Assembly: GCA_023227835.1 (NCBI GenBank)
Contig: JALOCI010000004.1
Span: 1 to 64,000 of the forward strand
From: Bacteroidales bacterium
Lineage (GTDB): Bacteria; Bacteroidota; Bacteroidia; Bacteroidales; UBA932
Reading direction: 5' to 3'
Length of the DNA stretch: 64,000 bases
Positions 25,469-33,687 of the stretch are shown here, in pieces. Numbering within the stretch: position 1 is the stretch's first letter; every line of letters begins with the position of its first letter. The translations under genes and the position numbers were made by a program. The notes under the pieces are model-generated. The model was not told where the DNA came from, ran no database searches, and saw nothing but the letters and a program-made list of their open reading frames with translations.

Positions 25469-27229
25469 ATGTTCAATACATGCTCTCCATATCTGAAAAT
25501 GCTCTTTGGCAAGGGAATCAACTGGCATCCATATTTGTCTGAGGAGTTGATTGATTTAGCAGTGAAAGAGGGGAAGCTGATCTTTCAACACATTGGTTAC
25601 ATGAGCAATATGCATGTCAGAGAGATGGCAGAGAAACTCTTTTCAGATCAAAGAGTTGTCAAGATTCTAAATGACAATTTCATGTGTATTGCAGAGGATA
25701 AGGAGAGTAATCCTGAATCATATCTTATTGGACTTGACCTGTTATTTCTAAATCAGGATTTCTCCTATGGTCCGATGAATTTGTTTGTTATGACGGATCG
25801 AAAGCCCATTATTTGTTTCTCCGACTGCGATCCGGAATATTTTCTGGATGTTGCGGGAAGTATTGTTGAGGCAAATAAAGGAAAGAAACACCTTTTAGCT
25901 CAATTGTCGGAAGAGCTGTCAAAAAGAGCAATCAACACCGGAGTCATCACTAACAAGATAACTTCTGATAATATAACTCCTGAAGTAATGGAAGTGAATG
26001 CCAGGCAATGGTATCATGCGATGTTTGAGAATGATTTTATATATCAGACAACACCTTTTACCCCGAATCCAAGTTCTTTGATTACTTTAATTGATTACAT
26101 CCAATACTATAAAGATCAGGAGGTTTCAGACAAAATAGAGTCATTACTCGATCATCTGCAATTTTCTGCATTGTTTGATCCTATAGATGGTGGTTTTTTC
26201 AAACAGGCAAACGATTATAGTTGTGAAGTCCCTTTTTATGAAAAAACATTGGAGGAAAATGCCCATTTTATTCACTTATACTCTCTTGCTTATAAACTTT
26301 TTAAAAAGGAATCCTACAGAAAGACAGCATTGTTGACATACTCTTTTATTAATGAGAAATTATGCTCAAAAAATGGAGGCTTTATTGGAAGCACTACACT
26401 TACAACATCTCCGGAGGATTCAAACTATTATGAATATTCTCTCAATGAATTAATGTTAATGTTTCCGGCAAGATACATGGACATTGCCTTGGCTTTAGGT
26501 ATGGACATTACGTTAAACAAGTTTGTTAAACAGATACCTGTGCGAAATTCTAGAACTTATAACATAATTCAAGATGACGAAATCAGCATACTCAAAGAGA
26601 GGAGGTCTGAACACCGCGGTTATTACTCTGACAAACGTGAAGTTACTTCTTATATCTCTCAGCTGGTGGAGTCCCTGGCAGCTTCTTCCGTGTTACTTGA
26701 TGAACCGTTTCTTTATAAAGATGCGGTTGTAATTATGGAATATCTTTTATTACACAACAGGAATGAAAATGGAAGGTTGTATCGTTATAACTGTTGTCAG
26801 AAAAGTTCAATTCCGGGTTATCTGTCTGATTATTCTGATCTCATAGCGGCGCTGATTGAATTACATAAAGCTTCCGGAGAGGCTAACAGTGATTATAAAG
26901 TTTATGCAGGAAAATATATAGACTTTGTATTAAAGCATTTCTACAAACCGGAGAATGGAATGTTCAGCAAGTCGGAATGTTCAATACAACCAGATACAAT
27001 TCCCTTTAAGCGAGAGTCTAATATTGATTTCCTCAAACCATCCGCGAATTCTATTATGGCAGGAAATCTTATCTCGTTCTATGAAATTAGCAGCAACAAA
27101 GAGTATCTGGATATTGCTGCTCAACAAATTATGAATATTGCTCCCAACCTAAACTCGTCCGGGCCTATGCTCGCAAGTTGGGCTCAGAAAACACTAAAAT
27201 ATATCCGGCTTACTAAACAGATGGTCTGA
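25469..27229 (+). CDS. DUF255/YyaL-type protein with a degenerate thioredoxin active site
   Basis: 586-aa member of the DUF255 (YyaL, SPATA20-like) family: an N-terminal thioredoxin-like domain followed by an alpha/alpha-barrel (six-hairpin) domain like those of glycosidases and N-acylglucosamine epimerases. The N-terminal signature is recognisable (SPYLKMLFGKGINWHPYL, KLIFQHIGYMSNMHVREM). However, the usual CHWCHVM redox motif reads SNMHVREM, with both cysteines gone, and the GGWPLNVF block reads SYGPMNLFV. It therefore cannot act as a dithiol oxidoreductase. It is somewhat shorter than typical (about 670 aa). Its 3' end overlaps the convergent queA by 17 nt. Function unknown. Confidence 0.75.
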   Translation: MFNTCSPYLKMLFGKGINWHPYLSEELIDLAVKEGKLIFQHIGYMSNMHVREMAEKLFSDQRVVKILNDNFMCIAEDKESNPESYLIGLDLLFLNQDFSYGPMNLFVMTDRKPIICFSDCDPEYFLDVAGSIVEANKGKKHLLAQLSEELSKRAINTGVITNKITSDNITPEVMEVNARQWYHAMFENDFIYQTTPFTPNPSSLITLIDYIQYYKDQEVSDKIESLLDHLQFSALFDPIDGGFFKQANDYSCEVPFYEKTLEENAHFIHLYSLAYKLFKKESYRKTALLTYSFINEKLCSKNGGFIGSTTLTTSPEDSNYYEYSLNELMLMFPARYMDIALALGMDITLNKFVKQIPVRNSRTYNIIQDDEISILKERRSEHRGYYSDKREVTSYISQLVESLAASSVLLDEPFLYKDAVVIMEYLLLHNRNENGRLYRYNCCQKSSIPGYLSDYSDLIAALIELHKASGEANSDYKVYAGKYIDFVLKHFYKPENGMFSKSECSIQPDTIPFKRESNIDFLKPSANSIMAGNLISFYEISSNKEYLDIAAQQIMNIAPNLNSSGPMLASWAQKTLKYIRLTKQMV

Positions 27230-28427
27230 AAAGTATGGAGCTGTCACCATAACTAAGAAACCGGAAATCATTATTCAATGCATATTCATAAATCTCTTTC
27301 CAATAATCTCCCACAAATGCAGCAATAAGAAGTAAAAGCGTACTGTTCGGTTGATGAAAATTAGTGATGAGTATGTCTACTATCCTGAATCTGAATGTTG
27401 GTACTATTATGATTCCTGTCTTTGTATCTATGTGGTCTCTGTTGTTTCTGTCCATCCAGTCCAAAATAGCACTTAACGCTTCTGTTGTTGTATATTTATA
27501 CTCTCTCTCATAAGGCTCCCATTGGGTGACCTGTGTCGGATTTCCGTTTTCAATACAATGAATACCGAGATAATATAAAGATTCCAGGCATCTTGTAGAT
27601 GTTGTTCCAACAGAAATGACCTTTTTACCTCCCCTGTTAATAAGCTTGATTATCAAGTCTCTGGATATAGTAAATGGTTCGTAATGCATGTTGTGGTTTC
27701 TAATAAACTCTGATTTAACAGGCAAGAACGTACCGGCTCCTACATGCAAGCATATACTATTTATGTCGATTCCTTTCTTCTTTATATTATTGAGAACATT
27801 TTCGGAAAAATGGAGTCCGGCAGTTGGAGCTGCAACAGACCCTCTGTTTTTAGCGTATAATGTCTGATATCGCTCAGTATCGGAATCTTCAGCTTCTCTA
27901 TTAAGATATGGAGGGATAGGAACTTTGCCACATTTCTCCATAAGTTCTGAAAAAGGTATGCCTCCACTCCATGAGAATTCCACAATGGATTTATCCTCAA
28001 TTTTATTAATTAATCTTGCCTTTAAAGCGTATTCATCCAATGAAACATGACCATTTGTGTCAAAATAGATGAAACCATCTTTCCATTTTTTGCTATTACC
28101 TATGATACATATCCATGAACATGATTCCGTGGCTGCAAAGGAGACATTATATTCAAATGGAAAATGAGGTTCTAGACAGAAAATTTCTATGTGAGCACCA
28201 CTTTCTTTTCTGAAAAACAATCTCGCCGGAACGACTTTAGTATCATTTATGACCAATAATGAATTTTCAGGCAATAACTCGTCGAGATTTGAAAATTTCG
28301 ACTCTTGAACCTTGCTCTCTTTAAATATTAAAATCTTGGAATCTTCACGATTTGGAAGAGGGTATTTAGCTATTTTCTCTTCGGGAAGAATATATGTATA
28401 GTCTTTAATGCTTATTTCAGGATACAC
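27213..28427 (-). CDS. queA: S-adenosylmethionine:tRNA ribosyltransferase-isomerase, long Bacteroidota form
   Basis: QueA moves the ribosyl group of SAM onto preQ1 at the tRNA wobble base, giving epoxyqueuosine. Motifs LPEEKIAKYPLPNR, NDTKVVPARL, GSVAAPTAGLHF and LHVGAGTFLPV are present. I choose a GTG start at 28427 (404 aa; YPEISIKDYTYILPEE aligns with the long Bacteroidota QueA N-terminus). The ATG at 28514 would add 29 unrelated residues running through an 11-T tract, and would lie upstream of a perfect minus-strand TAnnTTTG box at 28445-28452. The 3' end overlaps the DUF255 gene by 17 nt. Confidence 0.88.
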   Translation of the reverse strand: MYPEISIKDYTYILPEEKIAKYPLPNREDSKILIFKESKVQESKFSNLDELLPENSLLVINDTKVVPARLFFRKESGAHIEIFCLEPHFPFEYNVSFAATESCSWICIIGNSKKWKDGFIYFDTNGHVSLDEYALKARLINKIEDKSIVEFSWSGGIPFSELMEKCGKVPIPPYLNREAEDSDTERYQTLYAKNRGSVAAPTAGLHFSENVLNNIKKKGIDINSICLHVGAGTFLPVKSEFIRNHNMHYEPFTISRDLIIKLINRGGKKVISVGTTSTRCLESLYYLGIHCIENGNPTQVTQWEPYEREYKYTTTEALSAILDWMDRNNRDHIDTKTGIIIVPTFRFRIVDILITNFHQPNSTLLLLIAAFVGDYWKEIYEYALNNDFRFLSYGDSSILFRPSV

Positions 28428-28444
28428 TGTGATTTTTTTTTTTA

Positions 28445-28452
28445 CAAAAATA
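28445..28452 (-). promoter_or_regulatory. Bacteroidota -7 box (TATTTTTG) for queA
   Basis: Perfect TAnnTTTG on the minus strand, 17 nt upstream of the GTG start at 28427. It supports that start and excludes the ATG at 28514 for this transcript. Confidence 0.5.
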
Positions 28453-28495
28453 GATAAATAGTATAATGAAAAAAAATCCGCAAGAAACACATGGT

Positions 28496-28548
28496 TGTTT
28501 ACATATGTGTTCAATGCGCAAACATTGTTATGAGTACTAATGTAAACA
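28496..28548. promoter_or_regulatory. TGTTTACAT / ATGTAAACA inverted repeat in the queA-xre intergenic region
   Basis: 9-bp inverted repeat (28496-28504 and 28540-28548) with a 35-nt spacer. The arms resemble the TTACATTTGT motif that recurs further right, so it may be a weaker member of the same operator set. Confidence 0.35.
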
Positions 28549-28577
28549 TAGGCTATGATTATTTTAATATACTTATG

Positions 28578-28604
28578 TTACATTTGTGCGCATTACAAAT
28601 GTAA
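28578..28604. promoter_or_regulatory. Perfect palindrome TTACATTTGT-N7-ACAAATGTAA (candidate operator)
   Basis: Perfect 10-bp inverted repeat with a 7-nt spacer in the middle of a 500-nt non-coding region. Each arm also contains TACATTTG, a perfect -7 box, one on each strand, so the site could be a divergent promoter, an operator, or both. Confidence 0.55.
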
Positions 28605-28871
28605 TAAAATGATTTTTATAAATACGATTATAATATCTTATAACCAGCTATTTACATAATTTATATGAAGTTATTTAGAGCATAAAAATGATTAAATAAC
28701 CACATTTTTCATCAATTCATTGACATCCGTATGTCTATATTCTCTTTATGCGCAGATAACCAGATATATAAACCATTTTATTCAATCATTAGTTCTGTTA
28801 GGAAAGGTTTATTACGAATTATCTGCAATGATTTAATATAAAGGATATTTTATAATATATACATAAAACTT

Positions 28872-28911
28872 GATTACATTTGTACAACAACACAATGTTA
28901 CAGATGTAATC
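28872..28911. promoter_or_regulatory. Inverted repeat GATTACATTTGT-N16-ACAGATGTAATC (candidate operator)
   Basis: 12-bp inverted repeat with a single mismatch and a 16-nt spacer, 40-80 nt before the XRE-type regulator start. Same core as the palindrome at 28578-28604. Between the two sites (28605-28871) I see only AT-rich sequence without an ORF or RNA gene that I can recognise. Confidence 0.55.
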
Positions 28912-28921
28912 AATTATATGC

Positions 28922-28934
28922 TTACATTTGTACA
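28922..28934 (+). promoter_or_regulatory. TTACATTTGTACA copy overlapping the -7 box of the xre gene
   Basis: Direct copy of the repeated motif. Its TACATTTG (28923-28930) is a perfect -7 box lying 21 nt before the start of the XRE regulator, so binding here would block the promoter directly. TGTTTACA follows at 28940-28947 as a possible partner half-site. Confidence 0.5.
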
Positions 28935-28951
28935 GATATGTGTTTACAATT

Positions 28952-29425
28952 ATGAAAAACAGATTGCAACAATTTTTAAATGCTGAACAGCTGTCTCCTG
29001 CCCGATTGTCAGACATAATAGGAATTCAAAGATCAGGTATGTCTCACATTCTTTCTGGAAGGAACAAACCTAGTTTCGATTTCATACAGAAGCTGTTACT
29101 AAAGTTCCCTACCCTAAATCCCGATTGGTTGATAACAGGAAAAGGAAAGATGTATAAAGAAGCTCAGTCGGTAAACCAGCAAAATTTCCAGAATCCAGTT
29201 GTTCAAAATAGTATTGACAATGTGGAAAATCAAGCCCAATTAAAAGAAATACAGGAAGATACACGTTTTTTTGAAGATGCTGAACCCTCTGAGAATTCAA
29301 TAATCGATTCGAAGAAGAGAGAGGAGCGTAATAATTCAAAGCAAATTGTGAAAATGATTCTAGTCTATTCTGATGGGACATTCTCGGATTTTAAACATGA
29401 GGATACACTATATCATACAGATTAA
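28952..29425 (+). CDS. XRE-family helix-turn-helix regulator
   Basis: 157-aa DNA-binding protein. Residues about 1-65 form a Cro/CI-type helix-turn-helix (RLSDIIGIQRSGMSHILSGRNKPSFDFIQKLL), ending in NPDWLITGKGKMY, a form common in Bacteroidota. The middle is polar and Asn/Gln-rich; the C-terminus ends in a short VKMILVYSDGTFSDF motif. I choose the ATG at 28952, 21 nt after a -7 box; an in-frame ATG at 28928 would fall within that box. The repeated TTACATTTGT sites upstream suggest autoregulation. It could also act on the divergent queA. Its signal is unknown. Confidence 0.82.
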   Translation: MKNRLQQFLNAEQLSPARLSDIIGIQRSGMSHILSGRNKPSFDFIQKLLLKFPTLNPDWLITGKGKMYKEAQSVNQQNFQNPVVQNSIDNVENQAQLKEIQEDTRFFEDAEPSENSIIDSKKREERNNSKQIVKMILVYSDGTFSDFKHEDTLYHTD

Positions 29426-29429
29426 TTTT

Positions 29430-29437
29430 TACCTTTG
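29430..29437 (+). promoter_or_regulatory. Bacteroidota -7 box (TACCTTTG) for pyrD
   Basis: Perfect TAnnTTTG, 17 nt before the pyrD start, in the short gap after the XRE regulator; it gives pyrD-cinA a promoter of their own. Confidence 0.5.
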
Positions 29438-29454
29438 CGCAAACATTCTGTTTA

Positions 29455-30480
29455 ATGTATAAATTTATTCGTCCTTTACTGTTTTCCATACTTCCGGAAC
29501 GAGCTCACATACTTACTGTGAAACTTCTGATTTTTTTAAGATATGTCCCCTTTTCCGGGATGATTTTAAGATGGCTGTACTCTTATAGCAATAAAGGCCT
29601 GGAACGAGAGGTTTTTGGGCTTAAATTCAGGAATCCTATTGGAATGGCTGCCGGCTTTGATAAAAACGGAGACATTTACAATGATCTTGCAAATTTCGGA
29701 TTCGGATTTGTGGAAATCGGATCCTTAACTCCTGTAGAACAGATTGGAAATCCCAGACCACGAGTTTTCCGGATTGTTGAGGAGAATGCGATTATTAACC
29801 GCATGGGAATTAATAATAAAGGAGTTAAGCATGCCGTAAACTATATGAAATCGAATAAACCAAGATTGATTATAGGTGGCAACATAAGTAAAAGCACCTC
29901 CAGTGGCAATGAAATGGCTGCGCAGGATTATGAAAAGTCATTTACTCAACTCTATGATTTTGTTGATTTCTTCGTGCTAAATGTCTCCTGTCCAAATGTC
30001 AAAGGGTTGGTTAAATTACAGAATATTACTGCACTATCTGAGATCATCGACAGACTTACTGCAATAAGACGATTTAATGACGAATACAGACCAATTCTGC
30101 TTAAGGTATCTCCCGACCTTACAAATGACCAGCTTGACGAAATAATAGAATTGATCCTCATCTCCGGGATAGATGGAATTGTTGCAACAAACACGACCAG
30201 TACAAGGGATCTTTTAAAGAATAAGAATGCTGCCATTGAGGAGATTGGTGATGGAGGCCTTAGTGGAGAACCGCTGTTCCTGAGAAGTCTGGAGATGGTA
30301 AGGTATATTCACAAGAAAAGCGCAGGCATGCTGCCGATTATTGCTGTTGGAGGCATTTCTACTCCTGAAAGAGCCAAAGAGATGCTTGATGCCGGAGCTT
30401 CCTTAGTGGAGGTTTATACCGGTTTTATATATAATGGTCCTGGTTTTATAAAGAGTATTCTTAAATATCTATCTAAATAG
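29455..30480 (+). CDS. pyrD: Dihydroorotate dehydrogenase (quinone), class 2
   Basis: Membrane-associated, FMN-containing dihydroorotate dehydrogenase, 341 aa, which oxidises dihydroorotate to orotate with quinone in pyrimidine synthesis. The N-terminal helical extension (about 1-45) is the class 2 quinone-binding hallmark. NPIGMAAGFDKNG, EIGSLTPVEQIGNPRPR, NVSCPNVKGL and VGGISTPERAKEMLDAG are typical; the catalytic base in class 2 is the serine seen in NVSCPN. It is followed after 8 nt by cinA. The quinone dependence indicates a respiratory quinone pool, which also fits the membrane Hdr-like subunit. Confidence 0.95.
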   Translation: MYKFIRPLLFSILPERAHILTVKLLIFLRYVPFSGMILRWLYSYSNKGLEREVFGLKFRNPIGMAAGFDKNGDIYNDLANFGFGFVEIGSLTPVEQIGNPRPRVFRIVEENAIINRMGINNKGVKHAVNYMKSNKPRLIIGGNISKSTSSGNEMAAQDYEKSFTQLYDFVDFFVLNVSCPNVKGLVKLQNITALSEIIDRLTAIRRFNDEYRPILLKVSPDLTNDQLDEIIELILISGIDGIVATNTTSTRDLLKNKNAAIEEIGDGGLSGEPLFLRSLEMVRYIHKKSAGMLPIIAVGGISTPERAKEMLDAGASLVEVYTGFIYNGPGFIKSILKYLSK

Positions 30481-30488
30481 TTTAAAGA

Positions 30489-31757
30489 ATGTTAACTGCA
30501 TCTATTTGCACAATTGGTGACGAAATTTTAATCGGACAGATTGTGGATACTAATTCTTCTTTGATTGCTAAGGAGCTTAATAAGTGTGGAATAAAAGTCA
30601 ACAAAATGATTTCTATTCAGGATGATGAAGATGAAATTGTATCATCCCTAACGGAGTGTTCGCAAATCAATGATATAATAATTGTTACAGGTGGATTAGG
30701 TCCGACTAAGGATGATATAACAAAAAAATCATTAGCTGTTTTATGTGAATGTGAAGAGTTCCGGTATGATGAATCTCAGGCCTCTATCATAGCTGATCTG
30801 TGTAGTCGCAGAGGTATATCCCTATCTCAATTAAATAAAGATCAGGCTCTTGTTCCTGAATGCTGCAAAGTTTTACCAAATAAAATGGGAACTGCTCCAG
30901 GAATGGTATTCACAATCAAGACCAAGACAGAGAGGAAAGTTTTGCTTTTTTCTTTACCGGGCGTCCCGTATGAGATGGCACATCTTCTGCCATCTGTATT
31001 ACAAACAATTCAAGAGGAGTTCTTGTGCGAGAATATATTTCACAGAACAATACTAACATACGGCATTCCTGAGTCATTACTAGCGTCAAAGATTGAAGAC
31101 TGGGAGGATCATCTTCCCAAAGAGATAAAGCTGGCCTATCTTCCAAATCCACAAAGCGGAGTAAAATTGAGAGTATCTATATATGGAGGAGATTATATAA
31201 AATCCTCTCTCATAGCTGAAGAGGAGATAAAGAAACTTAAAATATTACTCGGAAATGCATTATATGGAGAAAATGATGATACATTAGAGTCTGTAATAGG
31301 GAGTTTTCTTTTAAAGAACGGGAAGAAAATATCTGTGGCAGAGTCATGTACCTCCGGCTCTGTATCTTCTCTTCTAACCTCTGTTCCGGGCTCTTCAGCC
31401 TACTTTACCGGCGGGGTTGTTGCATATAATAATGATATAAAAATTAATTTACTGGGAGTTAAAGAAGAAACTATTCTTAACCAAGGTGCTGTAAGCTGTG
31501 AATGTGTAAAAGAGATGGCTGTCGGAATAAGGAAACTCATGAAAACCGACTATTCTGTTGCCACATCGGGTATCGCCGGACCATCAGGCGGAACTGAAAC
31601 TAAGCCTGTTGGAACAATATGTATAGCCATAGCCGGGCCAGATTTCATAGAAACTCATATTAAGGTCTTCAATGGAGACAGGATACGGAATGTTCAGAGA
31701 TTTTCTGCAGAAGCACTTAATCTGTTACGATTAAGGCTTGGCATTCAGCTATTATAA
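30489..31757 (+). CDS. cinA: CinA family protein (NMN deamidase-related)
   Basis: Two-domain CinA protein, 422 aa. The N-terminal MoCF-like domain (about 1-170; SICTIGDEILIGQIVDTNS and VTGGLGPTKDDITK) is linked to ADP-ribose pyrophosphatase activity. The C-terminal CinA domain (about 265-420; VAESCTSGSVSSLLTSVPGSSAYFTGG and SGIAGPSGGTETKPVGT) is the nicotinamide-mononucleotide deamidase. Together they salvage pyridine nucleotides. It is 8 nt after pyrD and probably cotranscribed. Length and both domains are complete. Confidence 0.92.
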   Translation: MLTASICTIGDEILIGQIVDTNSSLIAKELNKCGIKVNKMISIQDDEDEIVSSLTECSQINDIIIVTGGLGPTKDDITKKSLAVLCECEEFRYDESQASIIADLCSRRGISLSQLNKDQALVPECCKVLPNKMGTAPGMVFTIKTKTERKVLLFSLPGVPYEMAHLLPSVLQTIQEEFLCENIFHRTILTYGIPESLLASKIEDWEDHLPKEIKLAYLPNPQSGVKLRVSIYGGDYIKSSLIAEEEIKKLKILLGNALYGENDDTLESVIGSFLLKNGKKISVAESCTSGSVSSLLTSVPGSSAYFTGGVVAYNNDIKINLLGVKEETILNQGAVSCECVKEMAVGIRKLMKTDYSVATSGIAGPSGGTETKPVGTICIAIAGPDFIETHIKVFNGDRIRNVQRFSAEALNLLRLRLGIQLL

Positions 31758-31812
31758 CACAAAAGCTACATAATGCAACAATATTGTGACAAATAACTGT
31801 ATATATCTATAT

Positions 31813-32934
31813 ATGAAACACATAGTATTAATTTTCGTTATTATTCTTATATCAATGCAATCTTGTTCATCAGATCAAACAAATAAAGACCGTATAGCCT
31901 TAAATAGAATTGACTCTCTTTTCACAGCTTTATATCCAGCAGATGAACCTGGTGTAGCTGTACTTGTTTTGAAAAACGATTCTATAATTTTTGATAAGGG
32001 ATATGGACTTGCTGATATGGAAAAGCAAGCACATATTGATGGAAATACCTTTTTTAACATTGCATCTGTATCTAAACAATTTTCGGGTGTGGCACTTATG
32101 ATGCTTGCTGAAGAGGGCAAACTGTCTTTAGATGATAACGTAAAAAAATGGTTTCCTGAATTCAAGGCAGATTTCTTTAATAAGATAACTTTAAGGCACC
32201 TTCTGTCCCACACTTCCGGCATTCCGGACTCAAGAGACAGAAGTGACAGAAATTTTGTCCTTACATCCACCGATATCGAGTCATATTCTTATATGCAGAA
32301 TCTTGATTCTCTTAATTTTGAACCAGGCACCTCCTATGAATATATGAATCCTACTTTCCAACTTATGTATACCATTATTGAGAAAGCGTCAGGAGAGCTG
32401 TTTGATACATTTATGAGGAAAAGAGTTTTCGACCCTTGTGGAATGGCTGAAGCAACATATTTCGAAGCTGGCAAAAACATTCCAAGAATGGCTCATGGAT
32501 ATCTGTACGACTCTCTTACTCATAAATATAATGAATTTGATTATGGTGAAGAATCTTTCTTTGCAACAAAAGCAGATGGCGGCCTCTATACCTCCACACA
32601 TGAGTTTGTTCAATGGGAAAGAGGTTTAAGAGATAATAGGCTGATAAGTGAAAAGATGAGACAATCAGCGCATTCACCGAAAATATCCATTAAGGAGATG
32701 CCTTACACCTCATATGGTTACGGTTGGTTTATCGAAGAGAAACCTGGTTATCCCGTAAAGGTATTCCATACAGGAGACAATGGAGGATTTCAGATATATG
32801 CTGGCAGATATCCAGAAAACGGAATTCTCTATCTCTTTTTTTCCAACAGGAATGACAGAGACAGAGAATCAACCGCAACAAAGCTGGATGAGATATTCAG
32901 TGAAGCAGGTTGGCTTAACTCTGTTTCCGATTAA
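31813..32934 (+). CDS. Serine-hydrolase lipoprotein (class C beta-lactamase/DD-peptidase fold)
   Basis: 373-aa exported penicillin-binding-protein-like hydrolase. From the ATG at 31813 it has a lipoprotein-type signal ending at C18 (ISMQSCSSD). The catalytic S85-x-x-K88 (SVSK), Y-x-N in YEYMNPTF and HTG in FHTGDNGG are all present. Such proteins cleave D-Ala-containing peptides or esters; real beta-lactamase activity is not implied. An ATG at 31786 would put a non-hydrophobic stretch before the signal peptide. The 3' end overlaps the convergent SDR gene by 20 nt. Confidence 0.82.
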   Translation: MKHIVLIFVIILISMQSCSSDQTNKDRIALNRIDSLFTALYPADEPGVAVLVLKNDSIIFDKGYGLADMEKQAHIDGNTFFNIASVSKQFSGVALMMLAEEGKLSLDDNVKKWFPEFKADFFNKITLRHLLSHTSGIPDSRDRSDRNFVLTSTDIESYSYMQNLDSLNFEPGTSYEYMNPTFQLMYTIIEKASGELFDTFMRKRVFDPCGMAEATYFEAGKNIPRMAHGYLYDSLTHKYNEFDYGEESFFATKADGGLYTSTHEFVQWERGLRDNRLISEKMRQSAHSPKISIKEMPYTSYGYGWFIEEKPGYPVKVFHTGDNGGFQIYAGRYPENGILYLFFSNRNDRDRESTATKLDEIFSEAGWLNSVSD

Positions 32935-33679
32935 ACAATGTTGCAGAAGCCTGAGCTGCAGGCAATATAACAACATCGCTTATATTAACGTGTGCCGGAG
33001 CTTTGACTATGTATAAAATTACATCTGCAATATCGCTTGCAGTCAGTGGTTTGAAGCCCTCGTAAACAGCAGACGCTCTTTTTTCATCACCCTTAAAACG
33101 CACCTTTGAAAATTCTGTTTCTACAGCACCCGGACAAACCTGTGATACTTTGATGTTTTTCTGATTGAAGTCCATCATCATCCCTTTAGATAAGGCATCC
33201 ACGGCAAATTTAGTAGCACAATATACATTTCCATTCGGATAAACGCTTTTACCTGCAATCGAACCAATGTTGATAATGTGACCTCCCCCGTTTTCAATCA
33301 TGAGGTTTGAAACGATTCGGCTTACATATAGTACCCCTTTTATATTTGTATCAATCATCTGCTCCCAATCATCCATACTCCCGTCGTTTAGTGGAGCAAG
33401 ACCTGCAGCGAGACCGGCATTATTGATAAGAATATCAATCTTTTTCCATGCCTCTGATAAATTTAAAAGATTTTCCTCTACCTGATCCAATACTCTTACG
33501 TCAAAATACAATGGTAGAACCTCTACATTGTATTGTTCCTTTAGTTTTCCGGCTAAAAGGGTTAGTTTTTCTGCTCTGCGCCCGGTAATAATTAGTCTAT
33601 AGCCCTCTTTTGCAAATGCCTCCGCCACAGCCTCCCCTATTCCGGATGTGGCACCTGTAATTAACGCTGTTCTTGTCAT
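32915..33679 (-). CDS. Short-chain dehydrogenase/reductase
   Basis: 254-aa classical SDR of the YdfG-like type (NADP-dependent 3-hydroxy-acid dehydrogenases). The nucleotide motif TGATSGIG (8-15), NNAG near 87, the active-site serine in IGSIAG and YCATK (Y-x3-K, about 152-156) are all present, followed by CPGAVETEF. It starts 8 nt after the dipeptidase gene and is probably cotranscribed with it. The substrate is unknown. Its last codons overlap the serine-hydrolase gene on the other strand. Confidence 0.85.
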   Translation of the reverse strand: MTRTALITGATSGIGEAVAEAFAKEGYRLIITGRRAEKLTLLAGKLKEQYNVEVLPLYFDVRVLDQVEENLLNLSEAWKKIDILINNAGLAAGLAPLNDGSMDDWEQMIDTNIKGVLYVSRIVSNLMIENGGGHIINIGSIAGKSVYPNGNVYCATKFAVDALSKGMMMDFNQKNIKVSQVCPGAVETEFSKVRFKGDEKRASAVYEGFKPLTASDIADVILYIVKAPAHVNISDVVILPAAQASATLFNRKQS

Positions 33680-33687
33680 ATATTTAT

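Noticed and set aside
28496..28947. CRISPR-like array
   Set aside because: The repeated units are only 9-13 nt, palindromic and unevenly spaced, and no cas genes are near; operator or promoter sites explain them.
31813..32934. Antibiotic-resistance beta-lactamase
   Set aside because: It has the SxxK, YxN and HTG triad shared by all serine penicillin-recognising hydrolases and a lipoprotein signal, but nothing specific to class C beta-lactamases.
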